Shown in pieces: positions 18,501-27,091 of a stretch of DNA of 64,000 nucleotides (position 1 is its first letter; each line of letters opens with the position of its first letter). Made by a program: the position numbers and the translations under genes. Below the pieces are notes generated by a model. The model was not told the DNA's origin. It did not search any database and worked only from the letters and a program-made list of their open reading frames with translations. This DNA comes from Bacteroidota bacterium (GTDB lineage Bacteria; Bacteroidota; Bacteroidia; Chitinophagales; LD1), in NCBI GenBank assembly GCA_016715625.1, contig JADJZU010000007.1, forward strand, positions 93,207-157,206, written 5' to 3'.

Positions 18501-21500
18501 CCAATGGTGTGTGCGCAACAGTGCTAGTTTCCGTTTCGATTCGCTGATTGTTGCCACCGAAAAATACAGCGATGCTGCTACACAGAATTTAACCGACTTC
18601 CGTAACGACCCTCTCTTTCCTGCTTCTGCTACCACATTACGCACAGATATGGAAACTCGCCTGACTAACTTTAGTTCTATTGGAGGCACACCGCTAAGCG
18701 CTGCGCAAATGGCTATACTTTCAGTGCACTGTGGTAACCCGAATTTCAGCGATGCACAACTCCGCGATTGCTACACATCCAAAACACTTTATGCAACTCC
18801 CGGCACTCAGGACAAAGAGTGGTTGGTTTACAAAGGGCTTTATCGCAAAACCAAGTTGCGTGTATTGAGCAACGAGCGCAATCGTGCCATTACAACGGCA
18901 GGTGGTTTCAATAACCGAACCATTGGCGGCACACGCGATGTAGCGGCCAATAGTTTGTATGCCGGCAAGCGCAGAGTATTTAAAGAAGAAGACGATGTAA
19001 ATGATGAACTGGAATTAGATTTTGCCGGTGAAGAACCTACGCTGTCCGAAGTTCAAGAGTTGTATAACAGAATCATGCAGCAACGTTATGCCGATTGCGG
19101 TGTTTGCCCGGTTGGCTCTGATTTAGTGATGCTGCTGAATGCGCTGAACTATGAAAAGAAGCTTACGGGAGTAAACGTAGTGCTGCCCGGTGTTTCACCG
19201 CTGGTGCTCACCAAAAACATAGTAAATAGTTTCAGCAACAACACCGCGCTGCAGTATACTTGGAGTCGAGTAAATGATCCGAATCCGGACATCTTGAAAG
19301 CAAAGATTAACACCGGTGGTGCCGATATGGGCACCCTTACATTGCAAAAACACAGATCAGACATAGTGTGGGATAGCCTTTTTATGCTCGATTGCTTTAA
19401 GCCTACCGGCAATCATACTTTCACAATGCGCATTATTGATAAGGATGGCAAAGCCGATACTGTGCAGGGTATAAGCACCTGTTTCCGGTTAAACGGATGC
19501 ACGTTTAACCGCAGCTGCACAGCCACTCCTGCCCGCAGAGAAATGCTTGCCTTCTTGCAATATCTGTTTGAAGGCAATCGCTATAGGCGAACTGCCTTGA
19601 TGGTTCATACGGCTGCCTCTAATTCTCCCTACTTCGGCTTGACTTTAAGGTCAACTCACCCGCGCGGACAAACATGGGAATGGGCCTTTGGTGGATTTAC
19701 TTCCACCGCTAGCACTTCTTTCAATGCACAGCTAAGAATCAGCGAGGGGCGCGGTGCGCTGACAGCTTCACCTGCTACCTGCGGATTTACATTTAGAGTT
19801 ATTACTCCCGGCTACAGTTTCGACAGCGTTGGATTTATCATAGCTGTGCGTAAACCGAGTTCTCTACCTTCTTCACCATTAGTGAACGATGCCGAGTTTA
19901 TGGTTCGCAGCAAAGGTGGTCGTGTTTTCTACATAGCTATGAGTAACTCCTGTTACACACTGTTCAATTGCCCAAGTGATCTGACGAACGCCACACCTCG
20001 CCCCGGCATGTGCTGTAGTGCCACACCGCGCATGGGAACCGTGCCAAATGATTGCGAGTCTTCACTTCGACTGATTGCCCACAGAGAAGTGGAGCGTGAT
20101 TTTGAAGCCAGAAAAGTTGCAGCAGCTGATTCGGTTCGTGCGGCTTATGTGCGCCATTGCTTAAACAGTGTGCAGGAAAAGTTTACCGTGGCTTACAACG
20201 ATGCCATGTATATGGCTACTTTGTATTATTACGATTTGTCGGGGGCATTAGTAAAAACAGTTCCGCCAAAAGGAGTGCGCACGTTGAGCAATACAGATAT
20301 TCTGAAATGCAAACAGTATAGAGAAAATGCAGCAGTTTATCCCGATTCCGTATATCCGAATCACATTTTAGAAACTACATACAGCTACACCAGTTTTGGG
20401 TCATTAGCGCAAAAAAAATCGCCCGATGAAGGCACGGTGAAATATGCGTATGATTTTGCAGGGCGAAGTATTGCCAGCAGAAATGCAGTGCAGTTAGCCA
20501 ACAACCACGCTTCGTATATTCTTTACGATGCCAACAATCGCCTCATAGAAAGTGGCCGTACTAACTACAGCGGAGCTTGGCAAACTTTCAAACCCTATAG
20601 CACACACACCGGCTCATTAAGCGGGCGCGCAGAAGTTACACAAACCAACTATGATGAGCCTTCAACGTTGGCATCCTATTTTAGTCTGGTGGGTGGACAA
20701 AAACGTCTGCGCAACAGGCCGTCATTAGTTAGTTACAAAGCGAATGGCAGCACCGATGCCTATGTGGCAGCATACAGTTACGATGCTTTAGGAAATGTTA
20801 CACGATTGGTGCAGCATTATCCTTTATTGGGGCTAAGCGGTGCGAGTGCCGTAAAAACAGCCGACTACACTTTCGATAAGCTGAGCGGACAAATTACACG
20901 CATTATTTACCAGCAGGGTAAGGAAGACCAGTTTATTCACTGGCTGAGTTACGATGCCAACAAGCGCGTTACGAAAGTGCATACTTCCACATCCGAATAC
21001 ACACCTGAACGTTTGCGCGATGCTGATGCTGCGTTTTATTACTACCAGCACGGGCCTTTGGCACGCATAGAAATCGGCAACGAAAAAATACAAGGCGTGG
21101 ATTATGCTTATACCATTCAGGGTTGGTTGAAAGGTATTAATAGCTACACCACTGGCAATGGCGATTTGGATATGGGTAAAGACGGAACAGAAGATGGCGG
21201 CTTGCATGCTGCAGGTTTTCCGAAAGATGTAACTGCTGAATTGTTGAATTACTTCCTGAACGACTACAAAAAGATTGGAGCAGAGGGCGCGCAGTTTTAT
21301 CCCGAATCACCTTCGTCAGTTTTGAATTCCGGCTTCTCTAAGCCGCTTTACAACGGCAATATTCAAAATACTATGATGAGCGTGTTGCACGGCTTCAGTG
21401 GCGATACCCGCAAAACTTTTGCGCAGGCTTACAGCTACGACCAGGCTAATAGGATTCGTCAATCTCAAATGCTGTTTGGCACCGAAGCAGGTTTTGAATC

Positions 21501-23187
21501 TGTATTCAGTGACCAATACAAAATGGGCGTTGATTATGATCTGAACGGAAACATTACATCGCTTACGCGAAGCGGAAACACTGCTACATTATTTGATAAT
21601 CTTACTTACCAATACAATCAGCCGGAGCAGAACAACCGCTTACATCAAATTACAGATGCGGGAACAAGCGGAGCAACCGACTTGCAAAACCAAACTAACA
21701 CTAACAACTACAGCTACGATGCAATTGGCAGATTGACGGGCGATAACTCTGAGAGCATTTCAAGTATTCAATATAACAACCAAAGCAAAGTAACGGTAGT
21801 AAACAAAGCGGGTAGCAATACCACGTATGCTTACGATGCTTTCGGGAGAAGAACAAGCAAAACAACCGGCACAGGAACGGAGTGGTATGTAAACGATGCA
21901 TTGGGTAATCCTATGGCCATTTACAGTATTAACGGCACCGAAGTGCGGTGGAAAGAAGCTACTATTTATGGTGGCAAGCGGATGGGAGTTTACAAGCCCG
22001 ATGTAGTATTAGATGCGCCCGGTGTCATATATAATGTAATGCGCGATAGCTTGATACGCGGCAACAAAAGTTACGAGTTAGCCAACCACATTGGAGATGT
22101 GCTGGCAGTGGTAAGCGACAGAAAGATTGCTACACCGGATGGCTTTTCGGCTGAAGTGCTGGCAGCTCACAACTACTATCCCTTTGGTATGACTATGCCC
22201 GGTCGTACCTTTGGTAACGATGAGTATCGTTATGGTTTTCAAGGAATGGAAAGCGAGGACGACTTGCGTGGTGAAAATAACAGCTATACCACAGAGTTCC
22301 GTCAGTACGACCCTAGAGTAGGCAGATGGATGAGTGTGGATCCGAAAGCGGATAAGTATGCTCCCCTAACCCCTTATGCTTCATTTTTCAATAACCCGAA
22401 TCTGGTTATTGACCCCAAAGGTGATGACCCGCCAACAATAAATGATCTTCGTTCGTATGAGCGCTCGCACAGAATTGAGTTTGGGGTAATGATAAGTATT
22501 GCTGTTGAGCACGATGGGGAGACAAGTATTGAATCGTATCGAATGGGAGATGCTTTACCCGAGGGTGTTACAAGTGGCGAATATGATCCTTCTATCATTG
22601 GCGGTTTTATTCATCAGCTGACAGATGACCGTGACCCTGATTTGATTGCCGCTGAAAGGAACTCCTATATCATGATGAACTGGCAAACCATGGCCCGCGA
22701 TGTTGCAGAACAATGGATGAATACTGTTGGTGAAACCTTAGATTATTATTTAGAACATCCGGATGCAAATTTGAGTGAGGCTGACATAGAGCGACTTACT
22801 AATTTCAGACATGCACTTACTGCTGGCACACTGCTTATTACTGCACATGGCGTAGCGGAAAATACAGCAACTTTGTTAGACGGCATTGCAAACTTCGATG
22901 CACTTTCAAGAGCCGAAAGCTCGGGACGTGATCCTGCTAGTTTATTCGCTGCGCGCGTTCGTGCATTAGATCAAATTGTCAGCAGCACTTTAGGATTGGC
23001 GGGTGCTGCAGGTATAGAGTTTGGAGGGGTTGTAGAAGATGTTGTGGGCTCCGGTCATTTTATGCAGGATATTGCGCGAACAATTTATTCAAGTATATAC
23101 CGCCTGGAAGATGGCGACTTACGAAGAGAAATGGATTCTTACAGACAATTAGAACGGGGGTTATGCCGCTCCGGTGTTTGCAGATAA
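15538..23187 (+). CDS. Giant exported RHS/YD-repeat protein with variable C-terminal domain
   Basis: 2549 residues, intact. An N-terminal hydrophobic stretch (MVLLCVLAVHTNLFA) looks like a signal peptide. Beta-sandwich regions follow (about 30-350), then large Cys-containing segments (about 730-1200). From about 1620 on come YD repeats: YAYDFAGRS, YSYDALGNV, YSYDQANRI, YDLNGNITS, YSYDAIGRL, YAYDAFGRR. The RHS core signature is complete: NHIGDVLAVVSDRK (about 2183), YYPFGMTMPG, and YDPRVGRWMSVDP ... NLVIDPKG ending about 2294. In RHS proteins this core closes the shell and is followed by a cleaved-off effector. Here about 255 residues follow, ending CRSGVCR, with no toxin motif I recognise. 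The ATG overlaps the stop of the previous half. The next gene starts 3 bp after this stop. Confidence 0.9.
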   Translation: MRSNNYILLRGCMRIMVLLCVLAVHTNLFATKDENTLVFPAGWFKPATGTVYDTIRHTSYLSAVISDSTSGSFRSDKPGVRQSVTTISLLVSSEAPATTSYDVTLKGYCKKISQTGSRDSVPFSLQVTYNPATGTNYKQRDAISINNSVYALVVATISVNGITITDTADNRFRVEVSTVGDLVYAPPSADSLSKSAPFFYSIREDVTARNINCGWSPLQWAEYYELEYLHVDDYKADGTRKERSSLRYNFRTDAVRVRVNTNEYELPLVFEQGYLVARVRAVGFKGRDFSIPVYCNWSLNDEGTIPVTGNSVFEITAAKAHEADRLNWQYISGFNESGLRSEAVTYADGTSRARQQVAASPEENKLLVTETFYDHQGRAAITTLPAPIKPSASTFTPPPTYNMGSSPSIGGPTGFAPAPQNRINQFQNVGGPANLSGTNFSNTLNTGFSLPTGFSPTALNNLQQYLGNFELNNFISLFWYQSQHARIGFVPRFNVNEEGGNILRNQYDVDNACDSTSVAFGTQSGAGRYYSPENPEQSRWQAYVPDAEGYPYAQVKYANDGTGKIRESSKPGYAFRIGGGRTQKYFYGTPSQAELDRYFGNDAGRSSFYKKTLMIDENGQAHVSIHNFKGNVVLSAMAGAKPENLEAISGVTTVNDTIDLIGENNVLNTAENASVSTKRLVLAASTDVQLSYRTTTPDYAGRYCNSNAFCYDCIYDLEIVVTDGCGAVRYKHRQTVGNLDNINTCSNFEATPATNIRLEQGNYTIIKKLKVNEASVEAYVNNFTERFTCRADTLLFTPDIDAACNPDCMTCNLENDTAGFLRREGGNAEIRYIKRRSGNNSACQLACTQNGLSEVAMAFQTMLSEVSPGGQYAEYRDTTDETLRPIGIIDPSKFPVSVLNDANQLPLRNATWRTPAFNYQTRTGETAYVAIDSEGLPAHRSPASEIVTRDGKQFVLVKYLNDVSEFIRLWEPQWAEALVMYHPEYEYYQWCVRNSASFRFDSLIVATEKYSDAATQNLTDFRNDPLFPASATTLRTDMETRLTNFSSIGGTPLSAAQMAILSVHCGNPNFSDAQLRDCYTSKTLYATPGTQDKEWLVYKGLYRKTKLRVLSNERNRAITTAGGFNNRTIGGTRDVAANSLYAGKRRVFKEEDDVNDELELDFAGEEPTLSEVQELYNRIMQQRYADCGVCPVGSDLVMLLNALNYEKKLTGVNVVLPGVSPLVLTKNIVNSFSNNTALQYTWSRVNDPNPDILKAKINTGGADMGTLTLQKHRSDIVWDSLFMLDCFKPTGNHTFTMRIIDKDGKADTVQGISTCFRLNGCTFNRSCTATPARREMLAFLQYLFEGNRYRRTALMVHTAASNSPYFGLTLRSTHPRGQTWEWAFGGFTSTASTSFNAQLRISEGRGALTASPATCGFTFRVITPGYSFDSVGFIIAVRKPSSLPSSPLVNDAEFMVRSKGGRVFYIAMSNSCYTLFNCPSDLTNATPRPGMCCSATPRMGTVPNDCESSLRLIAHREVERDFEARKVAAADSVRAAYVRHCLNSVQEKFTVAYNDAMYMATLYYYDLSGALVKTVPPKGVRTLSNTDILKCKQYRENAAVYPDSVYPNHILETTYSYTSFGSLAQKKSPDEGTVKYAYDFAGRSIASRNAVQLANNHASYILYDANNRLIESGRTNYSGAWQTFKPYSTHTGSLSGRAEVTQTNYDEPSTLASYFSLVGGQKRLRNRPSLVSYKANGSTDAYVAAYSYDALGNVTRLVQHYPLLGLSGASAVKTADYTFDKLSGQITRIIYQQGKEDQFIHWLSYDANKRVTKVHTSTSEYTPERLRDADAAFYYYQHGPLARIEIGNEKIQGVDYAYTIQGWLKGINSYTTGNGDLDMGKDGTEDGGLHAAGFPKDVTAELLNYFLNDYKKIGAEGAQFYPESPSSVLNSGFSKPLYNGNIQNTMMSVLHGFSGDTRKTFAQAYSYDQANRIRQSQMLFGTEAGFESVFSDQYKMGVDYDLNGNITSLTRSGNTATLFDNLTYQYNQPEQNNRLHQITDAGTSGATDLQNQTNTNNYSYDAIGRLTGDNSESISSIQYNNQSKVTVVNKAGSNTTYAYDAFGRRTSKTTGTGTEWYVNDALGNPMAIYSINGTEVRWKEATIYGGKRMGVYKPDVVLDAPGVIYNVMRDSLIRGNKSYELANHIGDVLAVVSDRKIATPDGFSAEVLAAHNYYPFGMTMPGRTFGNDEYRYGFQGMESEDDLRGENNSYTTEFRQYDPRVGRWMSVDPKADKYAPLTPYASFFNNPNLVIDPKGDDPPTINDLRSYERSHRIEFGVMISIAVEHDGETSIESYRMGDALPEGVTSGEYDPSIIGGFIHQLTDDRDPDLIAAERNSYIMMNWQTMARDVAEQWMNTVGETLDYYLEHPDANLSEADIERLTNFRHALTAGTLLITAHGVAENTATLLDGIANFDALSRAESSGRDPASLFAARVRALDQIVSSTLGLAGAAGIEFGGVVEDVVGSGHFMQDIARTIYSSIYRLEDGDLRREMDSYRQLERGLCRSGVCR

Positions 23188-23190
23188 GGT

Positions 23191-25860
23191 ATGAAGAAAA
23201 ATATTCTCGCTTTAGTTTTCTGCTTGTGGTTAATTGATGGGCTTGCCCAACTCACTTACACGCCCATTGCCTTCCGCCAATTGGATGCATCGGTATGCTG
23301 GAATGTGAAAGTGCAAATAAACAGCGGTGGTGAGCGGGTTCAGTTGTTTGGAAAAATTTCGGATGATAACGGCAAAGTGCTGCTGGAATGTGAGAGCGAT
23401 AAACTGCTTTTGCAAAATGGTTTGAATACACTGAATGCCGGAATGGTGCGCACCGATAAGGTGAAGTTTTACAACGATGAAGTAAAAAGACACCTGGAGC
23501 GATATGGCCAGTTGCCACCCGGGCGCTATGAGTTTTGCACCGCGGCAAAACTGTTCAGCAATAGTGAAGAACTGGGGGATGATTGCATTTCGCTTACACA
23601 GATAAACACTGATACTGTTGCTGAGAAAAAGCTGTTACAGTTACCGAAAGGAATTCAACTGTATGGCAATGCAAGTGTGGAGCACATTTATAGCAACCGT
23701 CAGGGCACCGACCAGATTATGCCTCCTCATTTGGTGCGTATTCAGGCACAGCCGGGTGTAACTATTTACAATGTGCCGTTGAGTTTAAACCTGTATTATA
23801 CCACCGAACGCACTTATGCCCGTCCCAACCAGTTTGCGGTGTCGTTCAATTTCGATGCGCAAAAGTTTAAAGACAACCTGCGAAGTATGGTGGAGCAAAA
23901 AGTTGCAGAACAAACAAAAATCAATACTGCTTCATTAAGCAAACAATATGAGCAGGTAGCAGAGTTGGGAAGCATCAACGATAAGCTAAAAGGCATGTCG
24001 GTGAGCACTTCCGAAATTACTTCACTGGAGGGAAAATTGAAGAGTGGCGACTATACTAACATCGGTGAGTCTATCTCTGCTTTAAGCAATCAGGCCATTG
24101 AGGCGCTGAAGAAAATTGACTACGATAGCCTGAAATCAAAATACACCGATGCCAAAAACCAGTTAGTTGCTTATGTTCCTGTAGATTCGGTAGAGGAAAA
24201 ACAAAAGAAAACGTTGGCAGATAGTTTGGATGCCCGCCTGTTTCGCTTAGAAGCCCAAAAGGATTCCGTCATTAAAAAACTGGAAGGCTATCAGCAGAAA
24301 ATGAATGCGCTTCTGGAGAAGAAGCAACAGGCAGAAGCCATGCTGCAGCAACTGAGCCAACTGAAAGCAACAGCCGAGCAGATTCAGCAACTGACGGAGA
24401 AGAAGAACTATCTGGAGGGTTTGCAGAAAAACTTAGGTAGTCTTACTCAAACTAACTATGGCGATTTATCGCGGCTGAATGATCCAACAGTGCTCAGGCA
24501 AAACCTGTTGGAGCAAGGCATGTTTACTGGGCTCAACAAACTTTTCTTTGGAGTCCGGCAGCTAAGTATAGGCACGGTGTACCCTTACTATTCACCACTT
24601 ATACTCAATGGTATTCAGGTGCAGGGCGGAGCTATTGAAATAAATCCCGGCTTGTTCTTTTTAAACATCACGGGTGGCAACACACATATCGGCACGGCTA
24701 ACTTCCTGGATATTTTCAAATCGGCATATCAGCGGTGGATGATTGGCGGACGAATAGGAGTGGGTAAGCCGGAGCGTTCCCATTTTTTCCTTAGCTACAT
24801 TCATTCGTTCGATAAGAACACCACACTCCCCACCGAAATTGCACCCACAGTTCGCCCATCGCAAAACGATGTGCTGGGGGCCACACTTCAACTTACTTTC
24901 TGGAAAGGCAGGATTCGCTTTTTGGGTGAAGGGGCGGGTTTTGGATTTAACCGCAACCGCAACGATGCCACACTCAAAGTGGAGAATTCTCTTTATCAAA
25001 AAATACCTGCATTCCTTAAGCCTAATCTTTCCACCAGTTACGATTACGCCTATATGGCGCGTGGCGACTTTAATTTCTGGAAAGGGAGCCTCATTAGTTT
25101 TTACACCGAATATATTGGGCCCGGCTACAATAGTTTTGGAGTTCCTTTTTTGCGCAACGATGTGTTACGTTATGGCGGACGCATAGAGCAAACACTGTGG
25201 AAGAGTAGAATTAAGTTAACCGGCAAGTATCGCTACGAAATAGATAATCTGATCGAATCAAAGCGCGCTACCTCCACCATGCATTTTTATGGCGGTGGTT
25301 TTTCTTTCAATCAGAAGAAACTGCCTTCGGTTAAAGCGGAATACAACGGCAGCATGCGTAGCAATGTATTTGGGGGGCAAATGATGCATAGCTTAAACTT
25401 TAATACCGGCTACAATTACAAAATCGCCAAAACCAGTCTGCGCACTTCTGCCAATTATCAGTTTATTCTGAGCAATGCCGACAGCATTAGTTTCTCTGAT
25501 TATACGCTGCATAATATTATGCTGGTACAAAGCATTTCGTTCAAGGCTCCGGTTACTGTTTTGGCTACCCTTGGTTACAACCAAATGGTAAATACGGTGC
25601 AAACCAACCGTCAGGTGCAATTTGGTGCAGGAGTTATCAGCACACCATTTAAAAACTTTAATGCCGGTTTAAATATGGATATGGCCAAAAACATTGGCAG
25701 AGAATACCGCATAGGAACATCGCTTGACCTCAACTATTTCTTCCTGAAGCATCTTACCCTCTCTACGAATCTTCGGTTTAACCGTTATCAAAACCATTTC
25801 ATCACCGACCAGCCATTCAACGAAGTGGTGCTGACTACACGATTGATGGTGGTTTGGTAA
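23191..25860 (+). CDS. Predicted outer-membrane beta-barrel protein with coiled coil, partner of the RHS genes
   Basis: 889 residues. Signal peptide to about residue 20 (WLIDGLAQ). Residues about 22-145 are the same domain as in the protein at 7727, including LPPGRYEFC and ELGDDC. A periplasmic-looking region follows, then a long coiled coil about 225-430 rich in Gln, Lys, Glu and Leu (KKQQAEAMLQQLSQL). The last 440 residues have alternating beta-strand pattern with many aromatic ends and stop at LTTRLMVVW; a terminal aromatic residue is typical of barrel proteins. The gene is 3 bp downstream of the RHS gene. A role in moving or displaying the RHS protein at the outer membrane is inferred from position and architecture only. 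Confidence 0.75.
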   Translation: MKKNILALVFCLWLIDGLAQLTYTPIAFRQLDASVCWNVKVQINSGGERVQLFGKISDDNGKVLLECESDKLLLQNGLNTLNAGMVRTDKVKFYNDEVKRHLERYGQLPPGRYEFCTAAKLFSNSEELGDDCISLTQINTDTVAEKKLLQLPKGIQLYGNASVEHIYSNRQGTDQIMPPHLVRIQAQPGVTIYNVPLSLNLYYTTERTYARPNQFAVSFNFDAQKFKDNLRSMVEQKVAEQTKINTASLSKQYEQVAELGSINDKLKGMSVSTSEITSLEGKLKSGDYTNIGESISALSNQAIEALKKIDYDSLKSKYTDAKNQLVAYVPVDSVEEKQKKTLADSLDARLFRLEAQKDSVIKKLEGYQQKMNALLEKKQQAEAMLQQLSQLKATAEQIQQLTEKKNYLEGLQKNLGSLTQTNYGDLSRLNDPTVLRQNLLEQGMFTGLNKLFFGVRQLSIGTVYPYYSPLILNGIQVQGGAIEINPGLFFLNITGGNTHIGTANFLDIFKSAYQRWMIGGRIGVGKPERSHFFLSYIHSFDKNTTLPTEIAPTVRPSQNDVLGATLQLTFWKGRIRFLGEGAGFGFNRNRNDATLKVENSLYQKIPAFLKPNLSTSYDYAYMARGDFNFWKGSLISFYTEYIGPGYNSFGVPFLRNDVLRYGGRIEQTLWKSRIKLTGKYRYEIDNLIESKRATSTMHFYGGGFSFNQKKLPSVKAEYNGSMRSNVFGGQMMHSLNFNTGYNYKIAKTSLRTSANYQFILSNADSISFSDYTLHNIMLVQSISFKAPVTVLATLGYNQMVNTVQTNRQVQFGAGVISTPFKNFNAGLNMDMAKNIGREYRIGTSLDLNYFFLKHLTLSTNLRFNRYQNHFITDQPFNEVVLTTRLMVVW

Positions 25861-25869
25861 AATTGATTT

Positions 25870-26313
25870 ATGACACAGAAAACGTTGGAACCAAAACGTG
25901 GTGGATATGCAGTGGCGTTCATTTATGGGGCTATTTTTTTAGTTATTACCGGTGCTGTTAAACTGCTTGGTATAACGAGCCCTTATTTTTTTATGGGAGC
26001 TGCTGTGCTTACGGTTATGGTTAGTTATTATCTGATGCCACTTGTCTTTAATAAGCCTTTGATTAAGGCGAGTCAGGATGGATTATGGACCAAGAGTTTG
26101 AATTCTGTATCATGGTCGCAGGTAAAAGATATTTATATCGAGAAAGTGCCGGGCTTTTCTACCAAGGGATTGGGCAGGATGGATATTTATCTCATCATAG
26201 AAACAACCGATAACCGGGATGATAAATTTGATGTAATGTATTTAGCAGGAGGGGAGGCATTTGCTCTAGAGTTAATCCGTTATTGGAAAGCAATTGCTGT
26301 TAATAATGTATGA
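25870..26313 (+). CDS. Small membrane protein with PH-like domain; possible immunity protein
   Basis: 147 residues with two hydrophobic segments (about 14-34 and 40-58). A soluble part then has the pattern DGLWTKSLNSVSWSQVKDIY, which resembles bacterial PH-like (YdbT/STM3941-type) domains. No signal peptide. It is 9 bp after the barrel gene and overlaps the next gene by ATGA. Its place downstream of an RHS protein with a variable tail makes an inner-membrane immunity function possible, but nothing in the sequence proves it. Confidence 0.55.
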   Translation: MTQKTLEPKRGGYAVAFIYGAIFLVITGAVKLLGITSPYFFMGAAVLTVMVSYYLMPLVFNKPLIKASQDGLWTKSLNSVSWSQVKDIYIEKVPGFSTKGLGRMDIYLIIETTDNRDDKFDVMYLAGGEAFALELIRYWKAIAVNNV

Positions 26314-27083
26314 ATATGAGAGTAACTGCACTTCCAAACGATTACAAATCTCCAAAAAGGTTTGTCAAAATTTCAAAAAATGACACCTTATATCTTTTTG
26401 CAACAGCCAAGTATGATGTAATGGTAGAATATGCCTCCAGCAATTTCTATGCCCCTGATTTTTATTATGTATCTGTAAAAGATAAAGATGGTACGCAAAT
26501 ATGGAGTGGTGGAAAATCCGTTTTTCTCGACTCACTGTTCCGGGCTCATTTTATCAGTGATCGGTTTGACAAAATGATACTGAACCGGGTGAACGATACA
26601 GCTAATTCACATTCCCAGCAGATGATACTGGTGGATTTAAAAACAAGTTTGGAAACGGTTTTATCGGAGGAAGGCTTCTATGGTTCGTTTGGTAACTTCG
26701 GAAGTTTGGATGCAGTCTTTTTTCATGCAGATGGCACCGCTGTAAAGTGTGTGGATTTTGAAAATAAAATTGATTTTAGGCTCGATCTTCTATTAGCCAA
26801 ACACATACCGGGAAAGAAGACTTGGGGGCTAAGTCCAATCTCCAATTGCATTTTAGTGTGCACAGAAGCGGATGAGAATAATCTTTTACTTTTTGATATT
26901 CGTCAGGAGGTAATTGTAGGCCAATGTACTTTTAATCATGCTAAAGCAGATAGCATGGGTACCTATTTTCACCTAATTTCTGAGCACGACAAATCAGCAG
27001 AAATAACCGTGATGTATTCCAACAGAAATGCTATCGGTAATTTAGTTCATGCCGGTAACGATTATTTTAGGATTGATTTTTAA
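26310..27083 (+). CDS. Cytoplasmic protein of unknown function, last gene of the RHS operon
   Basis: 257 residues without signal peptide or membrane segment. The sequence is beta-rich and looks like a small propeller or sandwich (YYVSVKDKDGTQIWSGG, NNLLLFDIRQEVIVGQC). I do not recognise the family. The start overlaps the previous stop (ATGA at 26310-26313), so the two are translated together. It ends 8 bp from the convergent gene at 27092. Candidate immunity or chaperone protein for the RHS tail, by position only. Confidence 0.55.
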   Translation: MNMRVTALPNDYKSPKRFVKISKNDTLYLFATAKYDVMVEYASSNFYAPDFYYVSVKDKDGTQIWSGGKSVFLDSLFRAHFISDRFDKMILNRVNDTANSHSQQMILVDLKTSLETVLSEEGFYGSFGNFGSLDAVFFHADGTAVKCVDFENKIDFRLDLLLAKHIPGKKTWGLSPISNCILVCTEADENNLLLFDIRQEVIVGQCTFNHAKADSMGTYFHLISEHDKSAEITVMYSNRNAIGNLVHAGNDYFRIDF

Positions 27084-27091
27084 CCGATTCC

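Noticed and set aside
8868..27083. The RHS region as a mobile element or prophage
   Set aside because: No transposase, integrase, terminal repeats or tRNA-adjacent attachment duplicates are visible at its edges.
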